Made by a program: the position numbers and the translations under genes
Assembly: GCA_037176725.1 (NCBI GenBank)
Contig: JAZBRS010000020.1
Coordinates: forward strand, 85,320,001-85,384,000
DNA: 64,000 bases
DNA from: Posidonia oceanica
Lineage: Eukaryota; Streptophyta; Magnoliopsida; Alismatales; Posidoniaceae
Direction of reading: 5' to 3'
In this document: in pieces, positions 1 through 12,300 of the stretch
Position numbering within the stretch: the stretch's first letter is position 1
Layout of the letters: the number at the start of each line of letters is the position of its first letter
Notes under the pieces: model-generated
Seen by the model: only the letters and a program-made list of their open reading frames with translations
What the model was told of the DNA's origin: nothing
Database searches by the model: none

Positions 1-3000
1 GCGAAAACGATGCTTGCAATACAAATGGTGTGCAAATGAATGCTGTGCAGGGGTTCAGGAGGACTTACCTAGGAAATCTGAAGCTTGATCTGAGATCTGT
101 TTGGTCCATGCTGAAGAGCGCTCCGCCGGGGTCGTCCAGGTAGCTTGGTTGAGAAGATCCAACGGCCGGATTGCAAGATATTCCAGCTTCAAGGCAGAGG
201 GGCCAGAACAGGGGAGAAGAATGGATCTAAGTGTACAAGGGGTCCTAGAGGTGTGCAAAACAGGTCCTCCCTTGTGAATGGGAGCTAATGATGCTTGAGT
301 GTGTGCAAAGGATGCAAAAAACTAGAATGCATGAGTGCAATGCATGCAGAATGCAAGAAAAGACCTAAGGATGATTTTTCAGAAAATTAGGGACTTAAAT
401 GCAATTTTTGAAAGAATGAGGGTCTAAATGCAAAGATTTTGAAAAGTTCGGGGCTTTTTATGCAAGGTTTTTGAAAGCTTAGGGGTCTGAATGCAATTTT
501 GCAAGATGCAGGGTTCAAAATGCAACTTAATAAGGTAAACATGCACTGGAATAGGCTTTGCAATCATATGGAGGATCTATATACAATTTTAAAACATGCA
601 GGGGTTGAAATGCAATTTTGTAAGAAAAATGCGAGCTAAATGCATGCTATGCATGATGCAGAGGACCTATGTGCAAAATCAGGAAGCAAGAGCTAAGCAT
701 GCAATGCAGTAAATAGAGGATGCAAACAGAATGCATGATAACAGCTCAAAGGACCAACATGCAAATAATGCAAAGATCAGGACTTAACAGCAATTTAATA
801 AGATAACAGCAAGCATTTAAATGGCATTTAACATCTAAAGGACCTAATTGCAAAAATAAAAACATGCTGGGGCAAACAATAAAGCATAGCAAGCCATGTT
901 GAACCAAGAACGGACTGATATGCAAATATGGCAACTTACTAGACTAGATTTAAAGAAGTACAACTAGGATCACAACAACAGAGGACCATCATGCAATAAA
1001 AGAAACATGCAGGACTTTAATTAAAAGGCAACTAAAGAACATGAACTGTATGTGGATGAAAGTGCAAATAGGCAGGATTACAGGTTTTAATTGCAATTCA
1101 ATAAGATTCTAAATTCAATATAACATAAATCTTAACTGATCAGGATCTAAACGCAATATTAAAAACTTAATATGACATGAATGCAATGTGGGGAAAATAG
1201 AGTAAGTTAACAGAAAAATAAAAAAATGAAACTGTTTACCTGCTACAGGGGTGGCCACCGGAGCTTCTCCGGCGAGTCTTCTGGATCGGTGGAGGAGGGG
1301 CGACGTGGGGCGGCGGAGCGTGGGGAGAGAGCGGCGAGACGCGGCGGAGGCGGGGGAGGCTTGCAGCGGAGCGTGGGGAGACCAGACGACGCGCGACGGC
1401 TGCTGCGAGGGTGGCCAGCGTCGGAGAAGATGATGACTTCGGCGAGGGCGTGCGGGCAGCACAGGCGATGAAAATCCTCGAGGCAAGGCCGAGGAGCAAG
1501 AGAGAGAAGAGAGGAATCCGGAGGGGGGTTCTCTCACCCCTCACGCGCGCTGGAGGAGGCCACCCATCTAGGAGGCTTTCGGTCGGCCGGAGGGAAGTGG
1601 GGACGGCGAAGGACGGCGGCTACTGGTGCGGGGGAGGTTCGGGGGCGTCGCCGGAGGTCCAAGGAAGATGACGGAGCAATCGGGAGCGCGTTCTACAGCC
1701 TGGAGCGAGATCTGGTTCAGCAGAGCTCCGCCTGTGGAGGTCGAGGTGGATGCGGCGTTGTGCGGCGTTCCAGGCCGAGCCAAGGGTACGGGCGACTAGG
1801 TGGTTGTCTGGGGAGTGCGTGGGAGGAAACGGAAGTGGATTCCACTGAGTGTGGAGGAAGTTATGGAGGTTTGAAGTTTTTGGGCAAAAAGGGGACCCAA
1901 GTGTTTGTAGTGGACTATGAGGAGTGTGGGAGGTTTCAGGATGCGATTTTGGGTGGCTCGGGAAGGTGGTTGCTTGGTAAGTCTGATGGCAAAGTTCTGG
2001 GATTTTAGGAGGCTCGTGGTGGTGGATTTTCAATGGAGAAGGTCGGTCTGAAAGGTGTTGGGTGCTGAAGGCTTTGGAGGTCAATTCCGGGAAGGATTCA
2101 GGGTGTTTTTGGGTTCTGGAAGAAGGGTGAGAGAGCTGGAGACTTGGTGTTTTTAGGTGTGTAAACCGAACCCCTTTTTTGGATCCAAAATCTCGGGTTT
2201 TTGTTCCTTCAAAGTCTGCTGGTTTCAATGGTCAATGGGAGAGGGCATGGGTCTTTGTCCTTGGTTTCAGGCCACAGGGCAAGGTGGTGATGGAGGTCGT
2301 GGGTAGTGGGGAGTGCTGGGAAGTCAAGGTAGCTGTCAGGTGAAGGTTTGAAAAAAAAAAAACCAATGAGGGAGAGGTGTTGTCGTTTGCAGGTTGTGAG
2401 AGGAGGAGAAGAATGGAAGAAGAAGAAGAGAAGGAGGGAAGAAGAAGGAGAAGACAGGTTGTGGGCTGGGCCTGGAACACAGTAGAGAGAAAAAAAAAGA
2501 AAATGAAAGGGGAAGAGAGGAATGAGAGGTGGGTTGGACCAAAAGCAAAGGAGGAAAAAGAAATGGAAAAGAAAGGAAGGAAGAAAAAGAAAGGAAGAAA
2601 AGAAAGAAGGAAATAAAAATAAAAATAAATAAAAATAAAAATAAAATAAAAATAGAAAAGGATGGGAAGAGTTTTTAGAATGGTTGTGTTTAGGTTAGGA
2701 TTTTAATTAGGTTTTTTAATGATTGTTTTTAATTAGTTAATTAGGATTAAAGAGTTTTAGTTTTGATTAGGATTTTGAGTTTTCTTTAAATGGTTTTTGA
2801 TTTTGTTTAAATGTTTGTTAAGTTTTTAAATTGTCTTTTAGTTATGTTTTTCTTGTTAAGTCTTTGGGATTTTTTATTAGGCTTTTTAAAGATTGTTTTT
2901 AAATTAATTAGGGTGAGTTTTAGCCTTTGATTTTAATCTTTTTTAGGGTTTTGTTTAAGTCTTGTTTTAAATTTGATTTTGTTTGTTGAATTCTTTTAAT

Positions 3001-4298
3001 ATTTTTTAGTTAAGTTTTTCTTGTTTAATTAAGTGTTTTTAAATTTTTGATTGTTTGCTTTTAGATTTGTTAAGTGTTCTTTAATTAATTACTTGTCTTA
3101 ATGCTCTTAATTGCTTTCTTCTTTTTTAGGGTTCGTTTTTTTGGTTGTTTTTAGTAGGGTTTTTACTCTAGCTTGTTTTGATTATATCTTGGTTTTTCTT
3201 TGATTTTATAGCATTTTCTTTTTGTTTGTTTTGCATTTTTTAGATTACATTCTCAATTTCCTTTTTTAATTGGATTTAGTTAGGTTCTTGTTTTTGATTG
3301 TTTGTTTAAGTTTTTAATTACTTCTTTTTTAGGATTTTGATTTGTTTTTCTTTTGTTTTAGGGTTTTTAAAGGTTTTCAAAGGTTTTTAAAAGATTAGTA
3401 AGAGAAGAGAGGAGGAAATTGGAAAGGAGAGGAAAAGGGAGAAATGGAGGAATAAATAAGAAAGAGAGGAGTTGAAGGAAAGTAATTTTTTGAAAATCAA
3501 AGAAAATGGTAAAAATAAGATAAAAATAGGGATAAGGTTGAGAACAGATGGAAGTACAAGGGGGGCCCATAGTCAGACAAAAAAGAGGGAGAAAAGGGGG
3601 TGAAAAGAAGGATGATAATCAGGAGAGAGAGAGGAGAGAGAAAAGAATAATCTAGGAGAGAGAAAAGGATAATTTGGGTAAATGGAGGTCTTAGAGGTTT
3701 CAAAAAGGAGTGAAATTTGGTGGGTGTGTAGTCTAGGGTCTCTAGTCTTGCCCCCAGCGTTTTGGTTTGGTTTTGGGGAGGTTTTGGAAGGGTTTTGAGG
3801 TGTAGAAAAAGGGTAGTTTTGCCTAAGTTTCCTAGGATTTTTAGGGATGGTTTTGGTTTGAAAGTTTCTAGGATTTTTGGTGGGCTTGTTAAGTCAGGGA
3901 TGGTGAGTTTTCCTATGGTTTTTGGTTAATTTTTGGGTTCGGGAAAGGGGTGTAATCCTAGGTTGAGTTTGGGCTTATTTTGGAGGGAAAGAGAGAGGGA
4001 GAGGTGTGGATTTGGACCTAGGTTTGGATGGTTTTAGGGCAAGGTCTTGGATGGTTTCAGGGTAAGGTTTTGAGAGGGTTTTGGGGTGAGGTTTTGAGAG
4101 AGTTTTGGGGTGAGGTTTTGAGAGGGTTTTGGGGTGGTTTTCTGGGTTAGAAAATGGGTGTGGTTCTAGGTTTGGTTTTGGGGTTTGAGGTGGAGTTTTG
4201 ATTTGAAAGGAAGGGTGAGGGGAAAGGTGTAATTTTGGGTTTTTCCTAGCCGCCAGAGAGCCCTGCCAATTCGGCCTTGTCGAAATGGGGTGTCAACA
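1..4298 (-). mobile_element. Family-1 Tat/Ogre-type LTR, 5' part (window edge cuts it)
   Basis: Read on the minus strand the LTR starts at 4298 with TGTTGACACCCCATTT and runs left out of the window. It aligns end to end with 41379-45676 of the complete solo LTR, so about 1.3 kb of its 3' part lies before base 1. Landmarks shared with that copy: dispersed AAATGCAA phrases (about 350-1200), a GC-rich stretch (1240-1780), a purine-rich tract (about 2390-2620), an AT-rich stretch (2620-3370) and G/T-rich repeats ending at the terminus (about 3730-4250). Open frames here are compositional and show no protein family. On the inner side neither a PPT nor a PBS is visible, so it may be the 3' LTR of element A or an independent insertion. 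Confidence 0.88.
4060..4145. repeat. Short G/T-rich tandem repeat inside LTR
   Basis: About three copies of a phrase of the type GTTTTGAGAGGGTTTTGGGG at roughly 25-30 bp spacing, near the 5' end of the minus-strand LTR. The corresponding part of the solo LTR (45380-45620) has similar wording but no regular array. Confidence 0.5.
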
Positions 4299-4701
4299 GA
4301 TTTAAAAGATGGATTTTTAAAAAGAAGATGGATTTAAAAAAGGGATTGATCTTAAAAAGGGATGGATTTAAAGGATGATGGATTAAAAGAAAGATTTTAA
4401 AAAGGGATGGATTAAGAAGAAGAAAGGTTTTAAAAAAAGGATGGATTAAAAAGAGAGATTTAAAAGAAAGTTTTAAAAGAAAGATTTTAAAAAGATCAAT
4501 TTTTAAAGATGGATTTTAAAAATATCAATTTAAAGGGATTATCTTTAAGGATTGAATTTTAAGTTTAAGTTGGTTAGTTAAAGTGATGCCTTTCTTTTCC
4601 CTTTTTGTTGGTTATGTGGATTACTTAACGTTTTTGGGAAACAATTAAGGGAATTATTAATGACTTTAACTGACTATGCTCTGCTTGTGACACCATTTCA
4701 G
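4299..4701. other. Purine-rich spacer between LTR and plant mobile domain gene
   Basis: No gene. 4299-4560 is a degenerate A/G-rich tract made of variations on GGATTTAAAA and AAAGATTTTAAA. 4560-4701 is ordinary AT-rich sequence ending in a polypyrimidine/CAG acceptor-like site. The purines are on the plus strand, the wrong strand for a PPT of a minus-strand element. Confidence 0.55.
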
Positions 4702-5012
4702 GGCTTCTGACGAGGAGGCTGAGACGAGAAGGGACGAGGCCGATCCTTCCACTACAGAGGCAAGCTCCTCTCGTCCCCAGAAGCTCCGGGCGAGGCTTCC
4801 ACGTGTGCTGTCTCCTGTCTAGCTTGAGGTTGGTGACGGGGGTGCCCCTGATTCAGGTGTGGTCCCTTCTCCTCCCAGGAGAGCCCGTATAGCGATAGAG
4901 CTCACAGAGCTAGGACAGATGAGGTTATTTTATGTGTTTTTGGCTTTTATTAAGTTACTTTGCTTGATTGTTATTAAGTTAGTAATGTTTTTAATGTTTT
5001 CTTTTATGCTAG

Positions 5013-7538
5013 ATGCCATTGTCGAGCCGGACGCACTCTAGCTGGAATGACTTGCATGAGATGTACCTTGACCTCCCAGAGTTCCAGCGGGCGAGACTTG
5101 CGGGGATGGGCTTCGGCCACTTCTTGGATATCATGCCCTTTGAGATTCACCTCGGACTTCTAGTTTCTTTTGCCAAGAGGTACAACAGGAGTTCCGGCAG
5201 CTTCATCTTTCGCGTAGGCGAGATGATGATCACCCTGGAGGACATAGTGCGGCTGGTGGGTCTGAGGGTTGATGGAGAGCCTGTGGTGGCGACTTTGCAG
5301 CCCTACTATGGTGACGAGCTAGAGGCCTGTTATGGTGCACGACCTCCCCCTTCTAGTCGCTTCCATACACGTGTCAACGTCAAGTGGCTGAAGGATCGAC
5401 TGGACGACCTTCTTCCTGTTGACAAGGTGACCCTGGAGATAGCAGATCAGCAGCTCCGGCTCTTTTTGTCCATTCTATTTCATAGACTTTTCTTCGGCAC
5501 ATCTTCTCAGATGCTACATGCCGGTTTTGCTCCTCTCCTTCTGCATGTGGAGAGGATTGGCAGATACTCCTAGGGCTCATCCGTGTTGGTCTATTTGATC
5601 TCTCGGCTGGAGTCTTTTGCTATAGGCCAGACCCGCTCTCTTTCGGGCTGTCTGCCCCTTTTTCAGGTTTGTGCTTTATTTATTTGCTTGCCTTCTGTTT
5701 GTTTGACTATTGCTGACTTCGAACTGTTCCTTTGTGTGACAGGCCTGGATCATGGAGCACTTTGTGTACCTTCGACCTGGAGTCCCAGGAGATGAACCAG
5801 TCGAGTTTCCCCGGGCTCGGCAGTGGAGTGAGGTGCAGCTGGCTCCGGAGCGGATTCGTCCTGTGAGACATCTGGGCCGCTTCCTGTTAGAGATCCTCCC
5901 AGAGGAGTGGGTGAGTTTTAGTGCTTAGATCCCTCTCTCTCGCACAGTTTACTGGTTTCTGACTGATTTGTGCTTGCAGGTTGTCTGGAGACCCTACTTT
6001 GAGGGTGAGCATACTGATGAGGAGCCCATGGCGTGTGGTTCCCACTTGTTCTTTCGGGAGTGCTGGCTTTTTAGCCTCTTCCGGTGTCACTACAGCCAGG
6101 TGGGCCGTGTCCTGCGACAGTTCGGCCTTTGGTAGGTTTTTCCAATGGCAGGTCCTGCGGATTGCTCTCGGGGATCCATTTGGGGAGGTCGGACTGATAC
6201 TCCTCAGCAGTTTGGAGAGTAGCTTGAGAACTAGCGCTCGGGTGGCACAAAGCCCCTTTCTGGTGGTTCTACAGAGACAGAGGTAGCATGGAGGACCTGG
6301 TTTGATTCTGAGTTTAGCCGTCTGATTGTCTTCCACCGCGACGTCTTTTATGGTCGCTCCAATGTACCGATGGGCGTTGGTCCTAGTGTGAGCATTGGCG
6401 ACCTTCGTCATGAGTTGGCGATTGCCTGCAGCCGTATTGAGGAGCTGGTAAGCAATCCCTTTTGGTGTTGTGTTATTCTACTGCTCCTTTACTTGTTCAC
6501 TTGCTTACACATCTTCCTTGTTTGCGCAGATGGACGCCTCAGAGGGGATGACTGAGGCGTTCAGGGCTCAGCAGGAGCAGCACTCCTTGAGAATGGCGGA
6601 GCTAGTGCGGGAGAGGGACGAGCTTCTGTCCTAGATGGACGAGCTTCGAGCACGAGTGAGTCTAGTTCCCCTTGTTAGTTGTTGGTGCCTGTTTTTGCTT
6701 GTCTAATTGTTGTCTTTGCTTTGATACAGGCTGAGGGTGCTTCAACGAGTGCAGAGCCTACCCCTACTGCCACCACAGGTCCAGCCGCTTCCCATGCCGA
6801 GGGCGTGCTTGTTGAGGAGATCCAGGCTCACGATTTAGAGGTATTTCTACTCTTTTCCTTGCTTTGAATATATGTCCTTGGGCTTACGTGATCCTGTTTT
6901 TCTCTATAGATTCAGGCGATGATGGAGATGATTCACACCCCTCCAGCCATGGGTCCCACTCAGAGTCAGCTTGACGATGCCTTGGGGCGTGCTGACGAGT
7001 TACAGGAGTGCCTGAGCCAGCGTGAGAGCTGTATCCAGGAGTTAGAGGCTCGTGTGGCGGCATCTGATGCGGCAACGGCCAGGGCTCAGTTTGAGGCTAC
7101 TTCCCTGAGAAGGGTATTTCTGTTCTGTCTTTAATGCTTTAGTTGTAGCTAGCCTTTCTGCTTTTCTGTTTATAAACTGCTCTAATTCTGTGATTTATTT
7201 TATTTCAGTTGATCGATTTCCATGGGCGGCAGATGCGGGAAATGGAGGTACGGCTGATGTAGACAGAGACAGTGGTTGCGACAGTGCTTCCTGGTGCTGA
7301 TGTGGCTGATCTGATGCCTACCTCTGTTGCTGCAGCTCATGCGGGGTCAGGACATTCTAGGGTCTTGACGGCTGAGCAAATTGCGAGAGCACGGTCTTCT
7401 CCCCACCTTGAAATGGTTCACTCCATCTTGAGGGAGTCTCGGGAGAGGAGTCGGAGTGGAGCGACGTCTTCTATGGTGCAGCCCGCACTGAGGCCTCCAG
7501 GCGGCGAATGCGAGGGTAGCGGCGAGTCCGATCATTGA
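5013..7538 (+). pseudogene. Plant mobile domain (PMD) gene, antisense to element A, at least seven exons
   Basis: Exons that keep one frame across consensus GT-AG introns, all phase 0: 5013-5666, 5743-5910, 5980-6447, 6530-6655, 6730-6840, 6910-7113, 7209-7538. The first three encode a plant mobile domain (PF10536, MAIN/MAIL1-like), with the hallmark FRVGEMMITLEDIVRLVGL, a later HVERIGRYS stretch and VVWRPYF. The later exons encode Gln/Glu/Arg-rich, probably coiled-coil segments. There is no frameshift, but six in-frame stops, all TAG (5571, about 6131, 6218, 6227, 6632, 7257), so this copy is dead. It lies between the integrase end and the left LTR, opposite to gag-pol. An upstream exon (about 4702-4923, acidic) is possible, but its phase does not fit. 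PMD proteins are plant-specific, nuclear and often carried by transposons; the function of this copy is unknown. Confidence 0.82.
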
Positions 7539-8988
7539 GCTTGTACCTTTCTTTTTTGTCAGAGTCTGTACTTTTCTTTTGCCAGAGTCTGTACTTGTGA
7601 ATATTCATATGAAAGGTTTTTGTTTCGCTTTGTTTCCTACACATGCTTACTTTTCTTGTTAGTAATCAATGAGCATACCTTCCTTGGTGAAAGATTTGGC
7701 TAACTTAACTAATTAATCAAAGAGAAGATATGTCAAATGAAAAGATTTAGGCTAAGTTAATTAATTAACAAGGGGCATAACAGATGTTAATGCATGCTTA
7801 TTTTAAATGGGTGGAGGGAATTAATTTCTGGCCTCAGCTAAAGAGATGGAAATCAGAGCCCAGTAGACGCTGATTATGAGTCATCCATGGATGCTCTAAA
7901 GATCATTATGCGAGTAATGTCTTTGTTGAGAGAGCGCACCCAAGCCGTGAGACACGCTTGAGTAGGACACTAACTCCGAATCCTGGTGAGTCGATGGTTG
8001 CATCATCGACCAGATTAATTCCAGTTTTTTCCTACTTACTAAGTTCTCACTTGTAGGTAGGTTGGATGTCTTGGTTTTTTTTCTAAGTTTTGTAATTTTT
8101 GTGGTGTTTTGGGTTATGTGATTTTTTTTGGGTTTTGGGTTATATGATTTTTTTTGGTTTTTGGATTATATGCTTGTTTTGGTTTTTGGATTATATGATT
8201 TTTTTTTGGTTTTTGGATTGTATGATTTTTTTGGTTTTTTGGATTATATGATTTTTTTTGGATTTTGAGTTTTTCTAATGGGGAAAGATGAGTACCTATC
8301 TTAAGCATTAGCCTCGGGGTCTGTTTCAACCAAATGAGTGGGCTCTACACTTGTGGACGTGTCCCTTGGGCCATGCCTGCACCCTTTTAGAGACTTTGGT
8401 CCACACACCAGTCCTTACTTGGGTTGCTACTCCCTGGACCTTTTCAGTCCTTGACCACCTGGGGTTGCTTACTCCTTGCCTGTTAGTGAGAATAGGTCAA
8501 GGGAAGTCTTGGGATATGGTGAACTCTCGGCTTTGGCTTAGGCCTTGATTCCTGCTTGCCTTTCTTTAGTCCTTAATGTGTCTTTCTATGGTTTATACTT
8601 TTAGATGCACAGACAGCTTTTGCCATGCTCTTTTCCGCTCTTTGGACAGCTCTTTGCTGACCTCTTTTAGTTGGACAGTTTCATTTACTGTCTCTTTTCG
8701 TTTGTTCCTTACCTAGACAACTTCTTTGCTGCCTTCTTTCCTCTCTGTTTGGGCGGTTTTTGCATCCGTCTTTTCTTGACGCTTTCTAAGTTGCTTTGGC
8801 AAGCAGTTCGTACTCTAACCCTCTGCTCCGAGCCTACTTTTCCCTTACCTTCCCGTGCAGTGTGTACGTGGAGACAGGACAAGGCATGGTCCCCCCAGGT
8901 GTTCCTCTTCCTATTGGCTTTGGGAATCTCTCCCTTTTTCTGGCTTGGTGTTAGGCCCTAGGTCTCTTTAATGATATAGACATGCTGA
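7539..8988. other. Non-coding spacer between PMD gene and integrase end
   Basis: This stretch lies between two convergent genes: PMD reads right and gag-pol reads left. I see no conserved reading frame. It contains the tandem repeat at 8090-8275 and otherwise mixed-composition sequence. Confidence 0.6.
8090..8275. repeat. Tandem repeat, ~27-bp unit
   Basis: Six or so imperfect copies of a T/G-rich unit built on GGTTTTTGGATTATATGATT. Unit length varies with the T runs. It lies between two converging genes. Confidence 0.75.
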
Positions 8989-10371
8989 TCAAGGGTAGTA
9001 CCTTTTCAGGTGCATTGCATTCCAAGGGTCAAGAAGATCTGTTCCGTTATGGGACAGTCGATAAGCATTCCTTGGATATACAACAACCACTACGTAGGGT
9101 CCTTCCCAATTTGGCTTTAACTTTCCCTTAGGGTGGGGCTTATTGTAGGGAAACACTTCTTTAAGCACTAGATCACCAATTTTAAACTTGCATTCGATTA
9201 CTTTCTTCTGGTAAGCCTTGGTTAACCTTTGTTGGTAGACACGCGTATGCTCAGCGGCTGCCAGCCGTTTCTCATCAAGGAGTTCTAAATGAAGGAGTAA
9301 AGCTTGCCTCTTTTCTTCGGTAGACATTCTCCTATCAATCTTAACTCTTAATGAGGGGATCAGGATCTCGTATGGGACCACTGCTTCCATACCAAAGGCT
9401 AAAGCATAGGGGGTTTGACCCGTTGCCGTCCTTATGGTGGTGCGGTATGCCCATAATGCATTAATAAGCTTATCTGACCAATCCGATCCCTTAGCGTCTT
9501 CTACCGTCTTTTTAATGATTTTGATTAAGGTTTTATTAGTAGCTTCTGCTTGGCCATTCCCTTGCGGGTAATACGGGGAAGAGTGGTGTAGAGTGATACC
9601 AAATTTCCGGCATAACCGCTTGAACTCTTCTGAGATGAAGATTGGTCCGTTGTCTACTACTAAGGCTTTAGGCACCCCAAACCTTGCGATGATATTTTGT
9701 TGTACGAATCGGCATAGGGTTGTGGCCTTGATGTTTGCGAACGCCTCTGCTTCTGCCCATTTGGTGAAGTATTCCGTTGCCATTAGGATGAAACTGTTGC
9801 CCTTTCCCTGATGGATGGGTCCTACCACATCGAAGGCCCACATGGAGAAAGGCCATGGTGTTGATAAAGTGTGAAGCACTGAAGCCGGAGCATGGATCTT
9901 GTTGGCGTGCAGTTGGCAGCTCTTTCACCACTTGACTTTACTTGCGCAGTCAGCTTCCATGGTAGGCCAGTAGTACCCCCTTCTGATGATCATTTTAGCC
10001 ATGAACTGGGAGTTGATGTGGCCCCCGCATACTCCCTCATGCGTTTCCTTGAAAATCTCAACTGACTCAGGTGCATCCACACATCGGAGTTTGATCCCTA
10101 AGGGTGTTCTCTGAAAGAGTGTGTTGGCTCTAGTGTAGTACTTTGTAGCCATCCTCCTCAATGCTTCTCTATCCTTGGGAGTTGCATAGGTCGAGAAGGC
10201 GCGATCTTGTACATAATTCTGTATGTCATAATACCACGGGTTGCCATCGTCATTTACTTCTGTAGCTCCTTGATAACAGACCTCTGTGCATATTAAGTTT
10301 TCCTGGTTTAGCTCCTCTCTGAGTCCTTCAACCCATTCGGTGGCAGACCCCACTGTTGGAGTGCTAATTCT
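8989..10371 (-). pseudogene. Element A integrase
   Basis: Integrase of a Ty3/gypsy element, which would insert the cDNA into the host chromosome. N-terminal zinc-binding region about 10110-9910: both His are present (KETHEGVCGGH), but the first Cys of the CxxC pair is a TGA stop at 9925. The catalytic core follows with all three acidic residues: AFDVVGP, VVDNGPIF and QGNGQAEATNK. The C-terminal part has the GKLKPNWEGPY motif and ends in HLKRYYP at 8989. The frame is the same as for RT and gag. There are stops at 10372 and 9925 and no frameshift. Confidence 0.93.
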
Positions 10372-10860
10372 TCACACCGTGATGGATTGCTCGTCTGTCC
10401 CTGAGCTGAAGGGGAGCGAGGATGCCAATGAGGCCAATGAATCAGCCAGGATGTTGTTGCTTCTAAGGGCGTGCACGTACATAACCCTATCAAATTTCTT
10501 CAGTAAGGCTTTAGCCAGGTTGCGGTATTCCTGCAGCTTTGGCGAGAGGGTCTTGTATTTGTTGAGGACTTGTCGTATGACAAGCTGTGAGTCCCCAACC
10601 ACTTTTAGCCTTCTTGCCCCTAGATCAAGAGCCATCCGGAGCCCTAGAATGAGTGCCTCATATTCTGCAATGTTGTTACTCGCCGAGAAGAGTAGTTGGG
10701 CTGCAACGGGGAGAACAATACCCTCTGGAGTGAGGAGTGTTGCCCCTATTCTAGTACCTTGTGAATTAAGCACTCCATCGAAATGGAGGGTCCATTCTCT
10801 AATGAGTGGCACGACACTATTGGTTGCCAGTATTTCCTCGTCTAGGAGATCTGTTGACAC
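10372..10860 (-). pseudogene. Element A second (archaeal-type) RNase H
   Basis: An additional RNase H domain between the gypsy RNase H and integrase, a hallmark of the Tat lineage. The four acidic positions are present: LHFDGV, NNIAEYEAL, VVGDSQLV and NILADSLASL. The domain itself is open, but it is bounded by an in-frame TAG upstream (10864) and TGA downstream (10372). It shares the frame of the flanking pol domains. Confidence 0.9.
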
Positions 10861-10863
10861 TGG

Positions 10864-12300
10864 CTAATACTCTGACACAGGTAGCTCGGCAAGTTGGTCC
10901 ACGATAGCTTGCCCCTTGATCGCCTTCTGAGTGATGAACTGTAGGTCGAACTCTGTAAGGAGCATCTACCATCGTGCTAGCCTTTCGGACAATGTTGGTT
11001 TCTCGAACATGTACTTGATGGGGTCCATCTTGGCTAAGTAGCAGACTTTGTGTGCAAGAAAATAGTGCCTAAGCTTTTGTGAGGCCCATACTAAGGCTAA
11101 GCAATGTCTCTCGATCTAGGAGTACTTCCTCTCGTATTCAATGAATGTTCTACTGAGGTAATAAACTGCTTTCTCCTTCCTCCCAGTTTCATCATGTTGT
11201 GCAAGGACAATACCCACCGAGTTATCAGTAGCGGCCAAGTAGAGTAGTAATGGCCTCTTGGGGACTGGAGCAGTTAATATCGGAGGGTTGAGGAGGTAGA
11301 GTTTCAGCTCATCGAAGACCTTCTGACAGGTGTGATCCCACTTGAATTCTGCACCGTCTTTTAAGAGCTCATAGAATGGCCTACACTTTTCCGCATGCTG
11401 AGAGATGAATCTTCGGATGAACTGTAGCCTCCCTATGAGTCCTCTGAGTTCCTTGATGTTCCTTGGCGGTGGCATGGCTGTTATAGCTTTGGCTTTGGTG
11501 GGATCCACTTCTATGCCCCTTTTGCTCACTATGAAGCCGAGCAGCTTTCCGGCAGTTACCCTGAAGACACACTTCTTGGGGTTCATTCTGAGATTGTACT
11601 GGTCTGCTCTCCGGAGTACTCTTTCTAGTGCTTCAAAGTGTCCCTCTCTTGTTTTTGACTTTACTAACAAATCATCCACATAGCACTCCATGCAATCGTG
11701 TATCATGTCGTGAAAGATTGCCATCATAGTCCTCTGATAGGTAGCTCCGGCGTTCTTTAATCCGAATGGCATGACTACATAGCAGTAGGTCCCCCATGGA
11801 GTAGTAAATGAGGTTTTCTCCTGATCTTCTTCTACAAGTTTAATCTGGTTGTAACCGGAGAAACCGTCCATGAATGAGAGCATCTCATGGCTTGCAGTGT
11901 TGTCTATGAGGATGTCTATGTGCGGAAGAGGGAAATCGTCTTTTAGGCATGCTTCATTGAGGTTTCTATAGTCAATGCACACGCGCACTTTGCCATCTTT
12001 CTTCATCACTGGAACTATGTTGGCAATCCATTCTGGATACACCACAACTCTGATGAACTTTGCCTTGTGTAGCTTGTCTATCTCTTCTTTGACTTTTAGA
12101 GCAAGGTCTGGACGTAGACGTCGGAGCTTTTGCTTCACTGTCTTAGCACCTGGCTTGAGAGGGAGCCTGTGCTCCACCAGTAGTGAATCAAGCCCGGGCA
12201 TTTCTCCGTAGGAGAAGGCCAGTACCTTCATATACTTTTTGAGTAGTTTTTCCATTCTAGTTCGTTCACCTGAGTTGAGGGCAGAGCTTATCCGGACTGG
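10864..12300 (-). pseudogene. Element A reverse transcriptase and gypsy-type RNase H
   Basis: Reverse transcriptase that would copy element RNA into DNA. Motifs in order: KKDGKVRVCIDYRNLN, DDFPLPHID, SFMDGFSGYNQI, PFGLKNAGATYQR, the catalytic ECYVDDLLVKSK, then the thumb with LLGFIVSKRGIEVDP. The first RNase H follows (RPLLLYLAAT, AVYYLSRTF). 12255-11116 is uninterrupted. In-frame TAG codons at 11116, about 10950 and 10864 break the RNase H and tether, and a TGA at 12301 separates it from the protein upstream. Catalytic residues of the palm are intact. Confidence 0.94.

Noticed and set aside
1226..1783. GC-rich open frames as a host gene
   Set aside because: The same GC-rich patch is present in the other two family-1 LTRs with broken frames; it is part of the LTR.
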